Positions 20,975 to 32,699 of a DNA stretch of 64,000 bases are shown here, piece by piece. Position numbers and translations under genes: made by a program. Under the pieces are notes generated by a model, which worked only from the letters and a program-made list of their open reading frames with translations, was not told the DNA's origin and ran no database searches. The stretch comes from Exophiala sp. HKRS030 (taxonomy: Eukaryota > Ascomycota > Eurotiomycetes > Chaetothyriales > Herpotrichiellaceae): NCBI GenBank assembly GCA_023897205.1, contig JAHWDD010000003.1, positions 1,925,665 through 1,989,664 of the forward strand, written 5' to 3'. Numbering within the stretch: position 1 is the first letter of the stretch; every line of letters begins with the position of its first letter.

Positions 20975-23447
20975 ATGGCTTCCATCAACGGTCCGTATGA
21001 CCGAAGTACCAGCGAAATCAGAAGACCTCGAGCTTGTATTCCTTGTCACGAGCGCAAGGTCAAGTGCAACGCGAGCTTCACCGGACTACCTTGCTCACGA
21101 TGTATCCAGCATGGACGTGTTGTGGCCTGTGAATGGGTCCCGTTGCCGGACCGATCTTCGGCGTAAGTCATGATACCCTCCCTCGCCTGGCTCTCTGCTG
21201 GACTCTGATTTTGTGAGGAAGGAGACGCAAGTCCCGCAAGAGACCGGAGAGCAGTACTGATGTGCAACAACGGCCACTGACAACGGCGAATCGTGTTGCT
21301 TCGAATCATGCCGCTTCAAGCTTCATCCTGCCTGGCGACCACAGCCCATCCAATTCTGCCACATGCAGTGCGCCGACAATCAGCACATCGGCGACCAGCT
21401 TCCGACAGTTTGCTGACGGTGAAGGCGTGACGGAAGAAGATAGTCAATTAGAGACATGCCTACGGATCGCTCGCGCCGAAGACGACGACGCTGCTGACCC
21501 GGACACTGAATCGTCGGTGTCGCAGCAGGGGAGAGAAGTCTTCACGTATCACGGTGGCGTCGATCCGACCACGATTCTTGGTCAGGCGTTGAGCCATCAG
21601 AAGCCGCGTAGGTTCGTGCGACTCTTGTTGCGTGAATCTAAAAAGGGTGCCAGGCCAGGCCCTGGCAACGCCCCTGACATTAAGTCGGTGGAATACCTAC
21701 AAAGTGTGGGTGCTTACGACCTTCCACTTTTGCCAACATGGTAAGCATCACATTCCATCTTTGTGTGCTCACCGGATCGTTCTCTCTAACCCGCTGAGAA
21801 TACAGTGAGAAGTTAGTGCGGCTCTGGTTCCAGCGATTGTACCCGTATCTTCCTGTTTTGGATCGGCTATCGTTCATGAAGCAGCTGTCAGGAGGAAGAT
21901 GCTCAACTTTCTTACTACAATGTATCTTCGCGAGCGTTGTCCCGTACGCTTCTTCCGAGCTACTTGCCGACCTAGGTTATGCCGACCGTTCTGAAGCTCA
22001 AAAGTCGCTGTTCTTCAAGGCCCAATTGCTCTACGATCTAGGCGGCGAAAGATCGCAGACGTGTATACTCCAAGGATCTTTGATCCTGACGTCCCAATAT
22101 TTCGCATTCGGGCTGGACAAAGATCTCCGATACTGGTTGAGCAACGCCGTCAGGATCGCCACGCAGATGGGACTCCACCGCAAGCAGATTGTGCATCAGC
22201 TCGATCCGGGGAGGAGGAGACTGTTCTCGAGAATCTTCTGGGTCATGTACTCCCGAGATATCATCATGGTGATGGCTGGACGCTTGAACATCCGTGCATT
22301 GGACGATCGATTTCTCGACATGCCTGACGTTACTGAGGAGGACTGGGAGGACGAGTCCGACGACCAACTGACTCAATTCGGGCTGGCACCGATATCCTCG
22401 CTCGAAAAATCATTCCTCGTGCACTACTCACGATTGGCTCGAATTTGTATGCCCATCTTTTTTTCGTGCGTTCGAGACTGTGACGCTGATTCCCATAATT
22501 CACAGCTGCCCGATACGTCGAATGCTTCCGACGTCCAGACATAACCCCAATGAGAAACTCGTGCGACGAGATCGAAGCATGCATGGTACGATGGCGAGAA
22601 GGCCTGCCTCTTGAGCTTCGAACCGAGACTGTCCTCCAGTGGTCGCGTGATAACATATGGATCCTCGTGCTCCGAGCCCTAGCGTACCGATTTGAATGTC
22701 TCTTTTACCGAGATGTTTCGAGCTTGCCGCCGGGCGACCAGCAAGATGATTTTCAGGGGCAAGCTGCACAGAAACAACGAAATGCCATGTTGGAACTTGA
22801 CTCAATCCTTCGTCGTGTCATGCTGTATGACCTGATCGAGTTTTGTCCATTTTCAATGTCTGTCAATCTCCCTCCCGACTTTCTTGTTTCTTTACTTTCG
22901 AAGCCGAGCCGTCACTAATGTCATTTTCTGCAGAACCACATGTGCTTCTGCCATCATTGCGATGCACATCGAGCACGTCTTAGGCCCCAAGATAAGCCAA
23001 GTACAACGGCAATTGAGTCTAACGAGCATCCACAGCGGGTTAGCCTTTCTGAGAGCGAGCTCAAAGCATTGGGATAGCGTCAGATGGTCATTGCGCATGT
23101 TTGATGCAATCGTTGCTCGAGCACGGCTTCGTCTGGCTTCGTCGGAAGATCCTCTGGTGGATCAATCTAGTACGCGCAATGTACCTTCCCACCAGTCGTC
23201 CACGACCGTCGGCCCAACCACGAATGACCAAGGTTCACGGTCACAGGGAACTCAATCAAATCCTCCTGATTTAAATGACATAAATAGGTTTCCCTTTGTG
23301 ACGGACGTTTCCTTTTCCGAAGGAGACCATACGTTCCATTTCGAATTGACAGCAGAGGACGCTGAATTGGAAGGCAACTTCGATGAGATCATGATCGAAG
23401 ACATGTTTAGTACAAACTCCTTGCAGACGTGGGCTTATGGGCTGTGA
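20975..23447 (+). CDS. Zn2Cys6 transcription factor, likely cluster regulator
   Basis: Five exons (20975-21162, 21222-21740, 21806-22446, 22506-22857, 22934-23447) encode 737 aa. The zinc cluster is complete at residues 21-52: C-x2-C-x6-C-x8-C-x2-C-x8-C (CIPCHERKVKC then CSRCIQHGRVVAC). A basic stretch (RRKSRKRPE) follows directly. A fungal-specific TF middle homology region spans roughly residues 240-450, including LWFQRLYPYLPVLDRLSF and WLSNAVRIATQMGLHRKQ. The C-terminus is acidic (FHFELTAEDAELEGNFDEIMIEDMF), a plausible activation domain. Such proteins read CGG triplets, and CGG inverted repeats recur across this cluster and three times in this gene's own promoter. I infer that this protein controls the cluster and itself. 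Confidence 0.92.
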
Positions 23448-24140
23448 GATTCCCACTGAATGCACCAGAAGAGAAGCTGGTCAATTTTCGTGTGGTCTTC
23501 AAGCACAGCCTGCTCAGAATATGCAAGGTAACTGAAGATTTAGCTGATGAGTATCAGGTGTCTGGCAGAGCTCTGCCGTTCAAGGAACTGAGGATGACCA
23601 TCTGGAATGATTTCATATCACGCTCAGGCTGTTCTGACGGTTCATCATAAGGCCACAATTGGTAGCTGCACCCGTAATAAAGGCCGGGGCAGAGCTCTCT
23701 TTGGGCCTTGATAGGGTTGAAATCATGGTCGTCTTCTCAATGCATCTCTGCTAGATTGTGTCATGTCTTTTCCTCCACAAAGGAACTCCTGAATGATCGT
23801 ACTTGACTTTGCCTATCGAGCGACTCCACAAGCATTCTGCGGACTGTTCCAATTCTAAGCCACTCGCACGCTTTATACCACGTATGACAAATGTCCAGTT
23901 CTTGATAGTGATTATTCAGCTGATAAGACTGTCCAGTCTTCTCGGTGCCGATCGAGGGAAACCGTTCCGCATGATGACAGAGACATTCGAGCGGCGCTCG
24001 AGACATACAGCTCATCTTCTCAAGGGGTTGACTGGTGACTCAAGATGGATTCGGCCATATAACTACCACACAATGAACACTTGCACGAGTACATCATCCA
24101 CTTTCCCAAAGTTCCGTTCCGAGTTAAGAGTAGCCCAAGT
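23448..24140. other. Intergenic region upstream of the NmrA-like gene
   Basis: No gene is seen. It contains TCGGTGCCGA at 23942-23951, a one-base variant of the cluster palindrome that keeps both CGG half-sites. Confidence 0.5.
23942..23951. promoter_or_regulatory. Variant cluster operator (TCGGTGCCGA)
   Basis: CGG-N2-CCG with TG in place of CG in the spacer, about 190 bp before the NmrA-like ATG. This weaker match suggests that the NmrA-like gene belongs to the same regulon. Confidence 0.4.
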
Positions 24141-25082
24141 ATGGCAATCCCGCAGACATTTCTGGTAGCAGGTGGGACAGGGCGTCAAGGAGGCGCCGTG
24201 GTGGATGCGTTGCTCGCAGACGAGACGACGCCAGTAAGTCCCGGAAACATCCACGTCATCACTCGAGATTCCACAGGGGCCACGGCTCATCGTCTCGCCG
24301 AACGTGGCGTCAATCTCGTCACAGGGTCGCTTGGGCAACCAGATTCCATCATCGGAGAGCTTCAGAGTCGCGGCGTGGACTTGAAACAAACGGCGGTCTT
24401 CATGGCCCAAGCACACGGACCGACCGAGCTCGATGATGCCCGCGCCTTCATCGACGCTTCGGTCGACGCCGGCGTGCTGTACTTTGTCTATTCTTCCGTG
24501 GATCGGGGCGGGAAGGACAAGAGCGACCGCGATCCGTCGTATTGCAAGACATTTGCCGACAAATTCCACGTTGAAAAGCACCTCCTCCTGGCGACGACGG
24601 CAACGACCAAGACAAAGGCTAGTAATAGGACAGGATTTACTGTCCTCCGACCTGTGTGGTTCGCGGAGAATACCACTTGGGGATTTCCTGGTCGGTTGTG
24701 CATGACGGGCTGGCGAGATGTCATGCGCGGGAAGCGTTTGCAGATTGTGGTGGCCAAAGATCTGGGAAGGTGGGCCGTCGAAGCGCTACTACGGCCTGAC
24801 GCAGCGGGACTTCGAAACACGGCCGTTAGCATCGCGAGCGACGAGTTGAGTTTCCAAGAGGTCGACGACATCTTTCGACGAGAGACGGGACAACCCGTGG
24901 GTGTCACATACGGCTGGTTGGCGCGACTGATAATCTGGCTCACACCGGATCTGCGGACAATGTTTGGGTTCATCTCCGAGACAGATTACGGAGCCGATCT
25001 AGGTTGGTTGGCAAAGACCGTCGAACCGACAACGTTTCGCCGGTGGATTCAAGGGAAGGTCGAGGCCCATGCAAATGCGTAA
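24141..25082 (+). CDS. NmrA-like NAD(P)-binding protein
   Basis: An intronless gene of 313 aa. The start MAIPQTFLVAGGTGRQGGAVV gives the GGTGxxGG Rossmann motif of NmrA-like atypical short-chain dehydrogenases. VYSSVDRGG and the FTVLRPVWFAEN segment also fit the family. The usual catalytic Tyr-x3-Lys is not evident, as in NmrA redox-sensing regulators, although a reductase role cannot be excluded. An earlier in-frame ATG at 24081 would add 20 residues and destroy the typical N-terminus. It is the right-hand gene of the catabolic cluster and could be a redox-responsive co-regulator or an accessory reductase. Confidence 0.85.
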   Translation: MAIPQTFLVAGGTGRQGGAVVDALLADETTPVSPGNIHVITRDSTGATAHRLAERGVNLVTGSLGQPDSIIGELQSRGVDLKQTAVFMAQAHGPTELDDARAFIDASVDAGVLYFVYSSVDRGGKDKSDRDPSYCKTFADKFHVEKHLLLATTATTKTKASNRTGFTVLRPVWFAENTTWGFPGRLCMTGWRDVMRGKRLQIVVAKDLGRWAVEALLRPDAAGLRNTAVSIASDELSFQEVDDIFRRETGQPVGVTYGWLARLIIWLTPDLRTMFGFISETDYGADLGWLAKTVEPTTFRRWIQGKVEAHANA

Positions 25083-26568
25083 GGAAGGGAGTGATTCATG
25101 CCTGCCGCCATATTGAGAATCAACCAAGTCCGGAGCCTTGGAGGAAGCCGAAGCTTTTCCTACGGAGAGCAACGGGGCCCTTTTTCAACTATCTACCACG
25201 ATCCGTAACAAAGACGGGGGGGTTCCAGCAGCAGAGGGCGACCTGATCAAGTCCAAGCTAATTGCTTTCTTCTATTATGCGTCAACCTATGCTTTCTGGC
25301 CATGTGGTGAGGGAAATCCCCGTATCACGGACGCTGCAAGTTACAACAAGCTTCTACCAAAGCTTTCGACCTCCGCTCAAATGCAGCAATGGAATGATGC
25401 TTCGTCCCGCACAGAGTGCTGCTGGCAAATCACTTTCTTCATCTGTAAAAGGTGCTACCTGGTTGGTCCCCTTTCCAAGGAAGACACCTCTGAATGTCGT
25501 CTACGGAAGTAAGGCAGGAACAATGTGCTCACGGTCACAACACAGTCAATGTCAGGAGTGTTTGTTTTTGGTGGTGATGTGAGGTTGTTCTCATCTTGAG
25601 TGAAAGTGATGATTGTGCACACCTGGCATATAGTATGCCAACGAGATTCACCCTCTTTTTTTGGTGGCAATCCTCGACGTAGTGATGTCGCTTCGAGTCC
25701 GACTACCTTCCATTTTATTACCTCACCGTTGGATCGACCAGAGCAACTAACTTCCTTGTACCGACTCCGGCCTCGCTCCGCCCTCAACGACAGTCTACGA
25801 GACCTTACACCTGGTCCATGTGGCATAAATTGGGGCACTTTAGTGATTATTCGGACCAGTCAGTACCAATGATCCCTTAACCCATCGGTGAGATTGCTAT
25901 GTATCAAGTATATATATCATTGATGATTGTGGTGATGGTGGGGATCCCTTCAACTCGACCATGCCAAACTAGGAAATTTTCGCGGTAACCTTGACCTCAG
26001 TACCTGTATTGATAGACACAAACACCATCTTCAGATCGTGGTGTTCGGCCCCTTTTCCCACAAAGTCACAGGGACATGAAGGCTTCTTAGGCTTTGTACC
26101 CATGGACGGCCCACAATGTCGGTGATTGTACAGAGTATGTGTCCGTACTTTCGTGATTCACTCCTCCATCGGAGGACGGAAGATCCCCCAACAGTGTATA
26201 CCGGTACACCGCCCTCTGTACCCTAGCCTAAAATTGCCATGGTGATGAAGATCTAATAATTCTACACAAGGCCACCATGGGTCAGCGAGGATCTTTACTC
26301 GGTCAATTTCACGAGGCTTTCTCTTGCAGTACTCTGGGGTCCAATACCAACACCGACGTATTAGTATTCTTCATCGTTTCCTTCTTAGGTATACACTCCG
26401 GCGAGTTTGATCGACAGCAAAGAATGATGTTATCGATATTGGCATACTTGGTTGTATATAAAGGGTCGAGATCGTCCTCCTTTGCAAAACAGAGAAGCTT
26501 CAAGCCAATCTCCAACGACGAAAAAACTCGACAAGCTCTCTCTGCCTGTTGTTTTCAATATCCCCAAC
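25083..26568. other. Gene-free stretch and S28 peptidase promoter
   Basis: No supported gene. A TATATAAA box at 26455-26462 lies about 107 bp before the peptidase ATG. Confidence 0.5.
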
Positions 26569-28261
26569 ATGAACCTCAAACTGCATCGGCTGGTTCTATT
26601 CTTGGCTGCACTTTGCAGCACACCCTCACTGCTCCAAGGGGTCAGTGCGACCACCACCGCCAGTCCCAATTGTACAACACCAACTCACTTCTTCGACCAA
26701 CTTGTTGACCACGAAAACTCAAGCAACAGAGCGACGTTCCAACAGCAGTATCAAGTAGTGGCGGCTCATTTCAAACCTGGCGGTCCGATCTTGTACTACC
26801 AACAGGCAGAGACAAGCCTCTTCGCATGCATGGTTTGGTCCGAGACATCCATGCTCCTGTCCTGAAACTGACAATCAAAACAGGAATGGACCATCCTACC
26901 TGAGTGGGCAGCTGAACTTGGAGCTCTGGTCATCACACTCGAACATCGTTTTTTTGGTCTGAGCTATCCTTCCAAGGACCCGGATCCCGTCCGACAGTTC
27001 CAGAGTCTGACACTGGAGAATGTCATGCTGGACGCCGTCAACTTCATTGGCCACATCAAGAACACGACGGAAGGGACAAAGGAGAGCAAAGTGCTCGTGA
27101 TGGGTGGTTCGTATGGAGGCTTTCTCACCACCGTGTTGAAGATGAATCATCCCGACATCTTCTACGGTGCGTTGCCCTTTGCTGCGCCACTACGAAGCAT
27201 CGGAGCCAACAACCAGAATCCGCAACGGTACAATTGGTTCAAATACGTAGGCCCCAGGCGCGATGCAGTCCTCGCGTGATGCTGCTAACATGTCTTCAGC
27301 TGAACCAGGTCTACTGGGATTTGTCTGCCACGGCGGCCGGTAAGATGAAACACGCCTTTGACGTACTGGGACAGCGCGTGCAGGCCGGTATGATGAGGCC
27401 CCCGATCCCAAGAGAGAAAAAAAGTCTCTTTTGCTGACGTGGTGACGGAAAGCAAATGATACGAAGAGTCTCGCCAGAGATTTCGGATTGTGCTCGATAC
27501 CCAACACGACGGCCGAGCTACAAGAGGTCATGGGTGTCATCAACACGGTGCAATACCAGATCCCGCAACTGGGGTTCGTCAGTCCGATTGGAAACCCGAC
27601 AGGTGCCAACGTCGAGAAGCTGGTCAACCAAACGCTCCTCCTGGATGACCCTGTGAAAGTCATCAATGCGAGTCTCAACATGTGGTTCCCCCCTTCGCTG
27701 TATCCTTGCGTCCCGTGGGGAAACGACGAGTCCGTGAATCCCACGCTGCAGCTGGATTCTTTCAACTATCTCCTCTGCAAGTACTTCCCACTGAGCGTGA
27801 ACGAGATCCCGAATGGAACAATCTACGTACCGACCTCCGTCCAAACGGAATCCGACCCGAACACCTGTATGGGTCTGTTCAACGTCACTCCACCGACACA
27901 GGAGTTTGTCGAAAGCAAATACCACATCACACGGGATGAGCTCGTCGAGGCCAAGAGGATCTTGTTCACGTACAATGAGTTCGATCCGACCACCGCGGTC
28001 GGCGTCGACCCCTTGCCGCTGAGCCAAGACCGGAACGCTTCCAGGTACATGCTGACTTCGTTGTCTTCGCACGGAGAAGAATCACTTGCGAGTTGTCCAG
28101 GGGACCGACCGACCGTGGTGCATGTAAGTTTCTCTCATGACGTTCACCCACCGAGATCAAAAAAAAAGACCACCGAGAATGAATGATGTTCTGACTGGAA
28201 TCTCCGCTAGGCAAGGAACATTGAGCTGCAGACCTTCAAAGAATGGCTCGGTATGTACTGA
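26569..28261 (+). CDS. Secreted serine peptidase, family S28
   Basis: Five exons (26569-26832, 26884-27246, 27300-27387, 27453-28123, 28211-28261) encode 478 aa. The N-terminus is a classical signal peptide (LHRLVLFLAALCSTPSLLQG), so the protein is secreted. The S28 nucleophile motif GGSYGG places the catalytic Ser at residue 164. FNEFDPTTAVG-like sequence (YNEFDPTTAVG) carries the Asp, and SSHGEESL the His. S28 enzymes are prolyl carboxy- or aminodipeptidases acting at acid pH on Pro-containing peptides. There are many N-glycosylation sequons. The last exon encodes only 17 residues. The first intron uses an unusual GTTTGG donor, but the frame and family alignment support it. Confidence 0.88.
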
Positions 28262-28988
28262 GGAGTTGAGTGTCCTCTGACGTGTTGCGGTGGTTGTACA
28301 GTTGGGAGGGGTTTTCAATCATTCTTGAAACGGAATCGAATTAAGCAACCCTTTCTTTTTTGGGGGGGGGGAAATACCTAGGTGGCCATCGCCCCGTGCG
28401 AGGAGTGACTCGCGGTGATGAGCTAAGGTACCTTGTTTTAACCTACTGTTTGAGTTACCGCAACATGTAAAGCATCATAAGCCACTGGCCGCTTTAATCA
28501 AAGACATACTCGGTATGGGTTGATCCAAGCGGTTCTACTCGTAAGCATCCAACTTGCCATGTTGTCTGTCACATGAAAGGTGGAGGAGGGATGAGGACTC
28601 GACCGAGGTACCAACTTGCAGTGCACGTTCGTATCGTTTCCAAATACCGTTCGACGTGTAATTTCTGTGAAAGAAAGTCTCGTCATTTGAAACCAAAAAT
28701 AAGGTGTGGTTCGTACCCTCTTCTTCTACATACGGTCAACAAGCTTACAAGGGACAAGACCAAGAGGCGGGCTGGGAAGATCGTCCCAGCACAGACCATC
28801 CCTCTCTTTCTCAGTCGGGTCTCTCCACACAACCCATTCCAACAGGTCGAGAAAGGTGAAACATGCATCATGCAAGGTCGGTTAAAGCATGCAACCAAGG
28901 GAGAAAAAAGTCTCTCGATGCAGCTTTACGAGTCCGGGAAGCTCATGACGGGATGAGAGAAAAAGCGGGGAATTTTTGGTCCCTCTCC

Positions 28989-29008
28989 CTCTCTCTCTCT
29001 CTCTCTCT
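28989..29008. repeat. (CT)10 microsatellite
   Basis: An uninterrupted CT dinucleotide run. Confidence 0.9.
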
Positions 29009-30221
29009 ATCTCTTTACAGTACAGATTTGCAGACCTTGACCTACCCTTAAACGATGGTTTGGTGGTTGACATTCCCATGGCATACGTCCCTCACCTTTG
29101 TGCGAGTTGAGTTGGTTTCAGTCGGACAGGTCACCAAAAAAAGTCACTCGGTGGGTTTTGTGGCCACCTACGCATCATCATTTCGTTTCACTCATTCATC
29201 CATCATCGTCACCATACAACCCATCCCGTCATCATCCATCCGGAGTTGGGACCGTGCCCCGCCCATCAACTGACACGAAAAATACCTCCATCTACATACT
29301 AGAGATAAGGGAAATCAATAAAATGAACAAAGAAAAATAATTAAATCGTCCGTTCAACAACCCATTATTGGGTCATCCTCTCCCCCCCGTCACTTATTTC
29401 GTTAGGACCGACCGGTCTGTCACGGGAGTGTAAAAAAAAAAGCATAGACTTCCCATCTGCAAAGTGCAAGTTCAATTGACCGTACGAGTAGGAAGTCACG
29501 GCTCGAACAAGTGTCTCACAAGAGAGAACGAAAGAGACGAAAAAGAGGCGGAGGTGGACGGATGTACGTGGTGGTATTGTAGCAGTAGTGGCACGAGTAA
29601 TAAGTACCACCACGACCGATTGTAGGGTCCAAGTCAGATGGCCCTACTATTATTCTCCGAGATATTTACTCGGTACAGTAAACGGGAACGCGGGAGGAAA
29701 CATCGAAACGATCGGATCGTGACATTTTTCTTTTCCACCAGTGGTTGTATTCTGTTACCCGGCAACGGAGTAAAATCGCGTAAAGTATTCAATTGTACTG
29801 TACACGACGTAAGGAGTACTGTTACTGCGAGGAGTGGTTGAGTGGTGAGTGGTGAGTGGTGGAAGGGGAAGGAAATCACTAGCCACAAAGCTGGGAATTT
29901 GTGGCACATCGATCTTAGTCTGAGGGACCAGGGTCACCCCCGGTCCACGGTTTACCAGGATCATAACGAGTAGGGTAAGAGTCTACTTGTAGATGCAGAG
30001 AGGATGATCCATGGAGTGAGGAGGGGGGGAGGGGGGGATCAAGATGGGGCTTTCGGACCACTCTGGAAGCGTGTGTGTCGTCGTCGTCGTCGTTGTACTC
30101 TGTACATGGCAAAGTGTAGTCGACTACTCGTAGTGTCACAGAAAGAGGATCCATGTTTACCCTTTCAAAGGAAAAGAGGGGTCGATTGCGTTTGTTCGGC
30201 TCGACTCTGCTTCTCTCTCGC

Positions 30222-30222
30222 G

Positions 30223-30262
<40 letters not shown>
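30222..30262. repeat. Compound (CT)n-(CA)13 microsatellite
   Basis: CT dinucleotides from 30222 switch to CA dinucleotides from 30237 to 30262. Confidence 0.9.
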
Positions 30263-30267
<5 letters not shown>

Positions 30268-32699
30268 GCACAATCTGTCTTTCTCAACAAAAGAGAGAAA
30301 AGAGGCTTGCCCGTCGACAGCAGCTGACGTTGCAGTAGTGCATGTTTTTAGGCCTCACGGGAAGGTCCATCTCAACGCGGAGTCGGAGTTACTAAAAACT
30401 ACGATTCAAATGCCATCAACCTATGACCTTCTTCTTTGCCTTCCCGTTCGTATTCCTTTTTGACCAACCCTTGACCAGTACGAGTAGCCGAACCAATCCG
30501 ACGATCCGACCAACCACCCAAATAGACGTCATCTCTCGTGATTATCACGAGCCAGAGCACAACTGGAGTTGCTGTACATACTAGAGGCGAACTAACATCT
30601 CACGCACTTGCGAGTTCACCCTACTGTACTCCGTCAAGTGTCCACACTTTATTCGTACACATGTCTCAGTATGCACACTCCTCTTTGAAAAAGACATGTG
30701 GGAACACCTCTGGAGGAGTATAACTGGCTCTTGCCCGGAGTCTCACCGTCACCGGTGTACAAAACATCACCATCACGTGCAAGGAAAATTGTGGTCGGTT
30801 TCCGGGGTACCGAGTTTTACGCATAAATCCGTTACTGTAAGTTGATTAGAAGTACCCGTCGAAAGATTGTCGATGTCGTCCGAGGTTATTAGTGTCCTGG
30901 TACTGTAGACGAGAGTAGGCTGGTACCCTGGGTGTTGACGCAGGAGTAGCAACAGCCTATTAATGATGATGGTCAAGCTACTCCCTGCGAGTGCTAGATG
31001 TAAAAACCCGACCTCGGTCTCGTTCTCGTCTTTCTTCTCTCCGCACTCGCTTCAGCTTTGTACGGAGTATTCTAGTTGGAAAAGCTTTTCCCACTCGGCG
31101 CAGTGCTTGTAAAGAAGGCGTCGACGCTAAAAAAAAATGCTCAAAGGACTTTGTCACACGCCCCCCATCACAATGTGAACTTTTTTCTTCTTTCGGGCTC
31201 GATGCTGTTTTGCGACCGGGACAAGTCAAATGGGCAAATACAAGTACCTTTTTGAGATCAGCCGCATCGACCGGACAACTTGTTGGCTTGTGCTCGGAGC
31301 ACCCTCCCCCCAAATCGATTTTGGCACGAGGCTCGTATTGTACTCCGGACAGACACACCTTGCGCCATGACCATCTTTCAATGACGCATAGAAGAAGTTG
31401 GGGCCGCCGGGCGGACTGCAAGCGCCACATTCGTTCAAAAAAGCCGTTTCCGTCTTGCCATGTTCCAGATCTTTCAAGTCTTTTTGACAGCTTTGACTCG
31501 ACTTTTTGGCATGGACCGGGCCCCGATACGTCTCCAAGGCTCTTTTCGAGGGTATTTTTGAATTTCTCACTAGTAAGTACTCGTACGGGTACAAGGCAAG
31601 GTGAACCGGAGAGTTTCGCGGATATTCTGCCGGGTTCCCCCTTGTAGACTTTCTCGAGAGAAGACAAAAGACAAATCTGGCCATGGAATGAAATAATGAT
31701 CTTCGTTCGCATCTCATTCACAGAGAAAGAAAAGTCCGAAGTCCGATTCAATAAAGCCAAAAAAAAAACGTTGTCATGTGTTGTCGATATCGAGACCCTT
31801 ATTCTTTTCCCATTATTAGTTTAAGGTTCAATCACGTCGAATGTCCTTGTCGTCACACTTGTCGAATGGCAAAGAGAAAGCATTCTTTGGGGAGGATCTT
31901 ACTCCCCGTACAGTAACGTACTACTTGGGTCTTGTGTTGCCGAGTTGACGCTTGTTCTCGTAATGCCCTTTTGGTTTCGTTCTCGTGCATGAGTCCGGCG
32001 TCTACGCCAAGGACAACCAAATCGCACCATGGAGGGGGGACCGAAAAAATGCGGGGGGGAGGAGGGGGGGGGAAAACAAGTCGACGGAGCCCGGAGGAAA
32101 TGCCAATGATGAGGCCAATGCCCAAAGCTCCCACCACCTTACTCCGTTAAACAAAAAAAGGACAATTAGTTACCCCAGACTGGCCGTCCAAAGACTTAGT
32201 GTGTTGATCATCGTAGGGGGCGTGGCCTGGCGAGATGAAAAACATTCCGTGATCACTGTACGTTTTACGGACAAATGTAAAGAAATTCGCTTTTGAGGGG
32301 GGGATGATGACGAGGAAGACATGTCATTAGCTATTAAGTCCATCCATGGGCCAGATCATCCTGGTCTCCATTGGCACGGGGGCCGGCAAAGACAGTGAGC
32401 TCTTCAAAAAGCACTGAATATCTGAGCCGCAAAATAATTACACCGATGCAATTTTCCAACCGATGCGTCCCCATCCCTCCCTCCCCCAAATTAAAAAGCA
32501 ACTTTGGCTTAGTCTGTTTGTCCATCCAATATATGCAGGCGCTATGCATGCATTACAGCAAATTCGGGTTTTTCATTTTCCCAACATGATTCATTAAATG
32601 AGCGTAAGGGTAGGTTGTGTGTGTGTCTTCGTCTTGATCGGAAAAAAGAATGTGTGGGTGTGTGTAGATGTGTCTCGTATGACGTAGTTAGGAGCTAGA

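Larger units (their letters stand above)
28262..32699. other. 4.4-kb gene-free stretch rich in simple repeats
   Basis: No convincing coding frame. It contains (CT)n at 28989-29008, (CT)n-(CA)n at 30222-30262, G-runs near 28363 and 32046-32070, and several TACTCCGT-type words (30627, 31061 reverse, 32140). Overlapping ORFs on opposite strands at 30978-31760 have biased composition and no family. It may hold long UTRs or non-coding RNA of the flanking genes. Confidence 0.5.

Noticed and set aside
11283..25082. Secondary-metabolite biosynthetic cluster
   Set aside because: No polyketide synthase, NRPS, terpene cyclase or prenyltransferase; the enzymes present are degradative.
30978..31760. Overlapping ORFs of 260 aa (minus) and 218 aa (plus)
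   Set aside because: Biased composition on both strands, no conserved motif, no splice structure; each is likely a by-product of few stops in this stretch.
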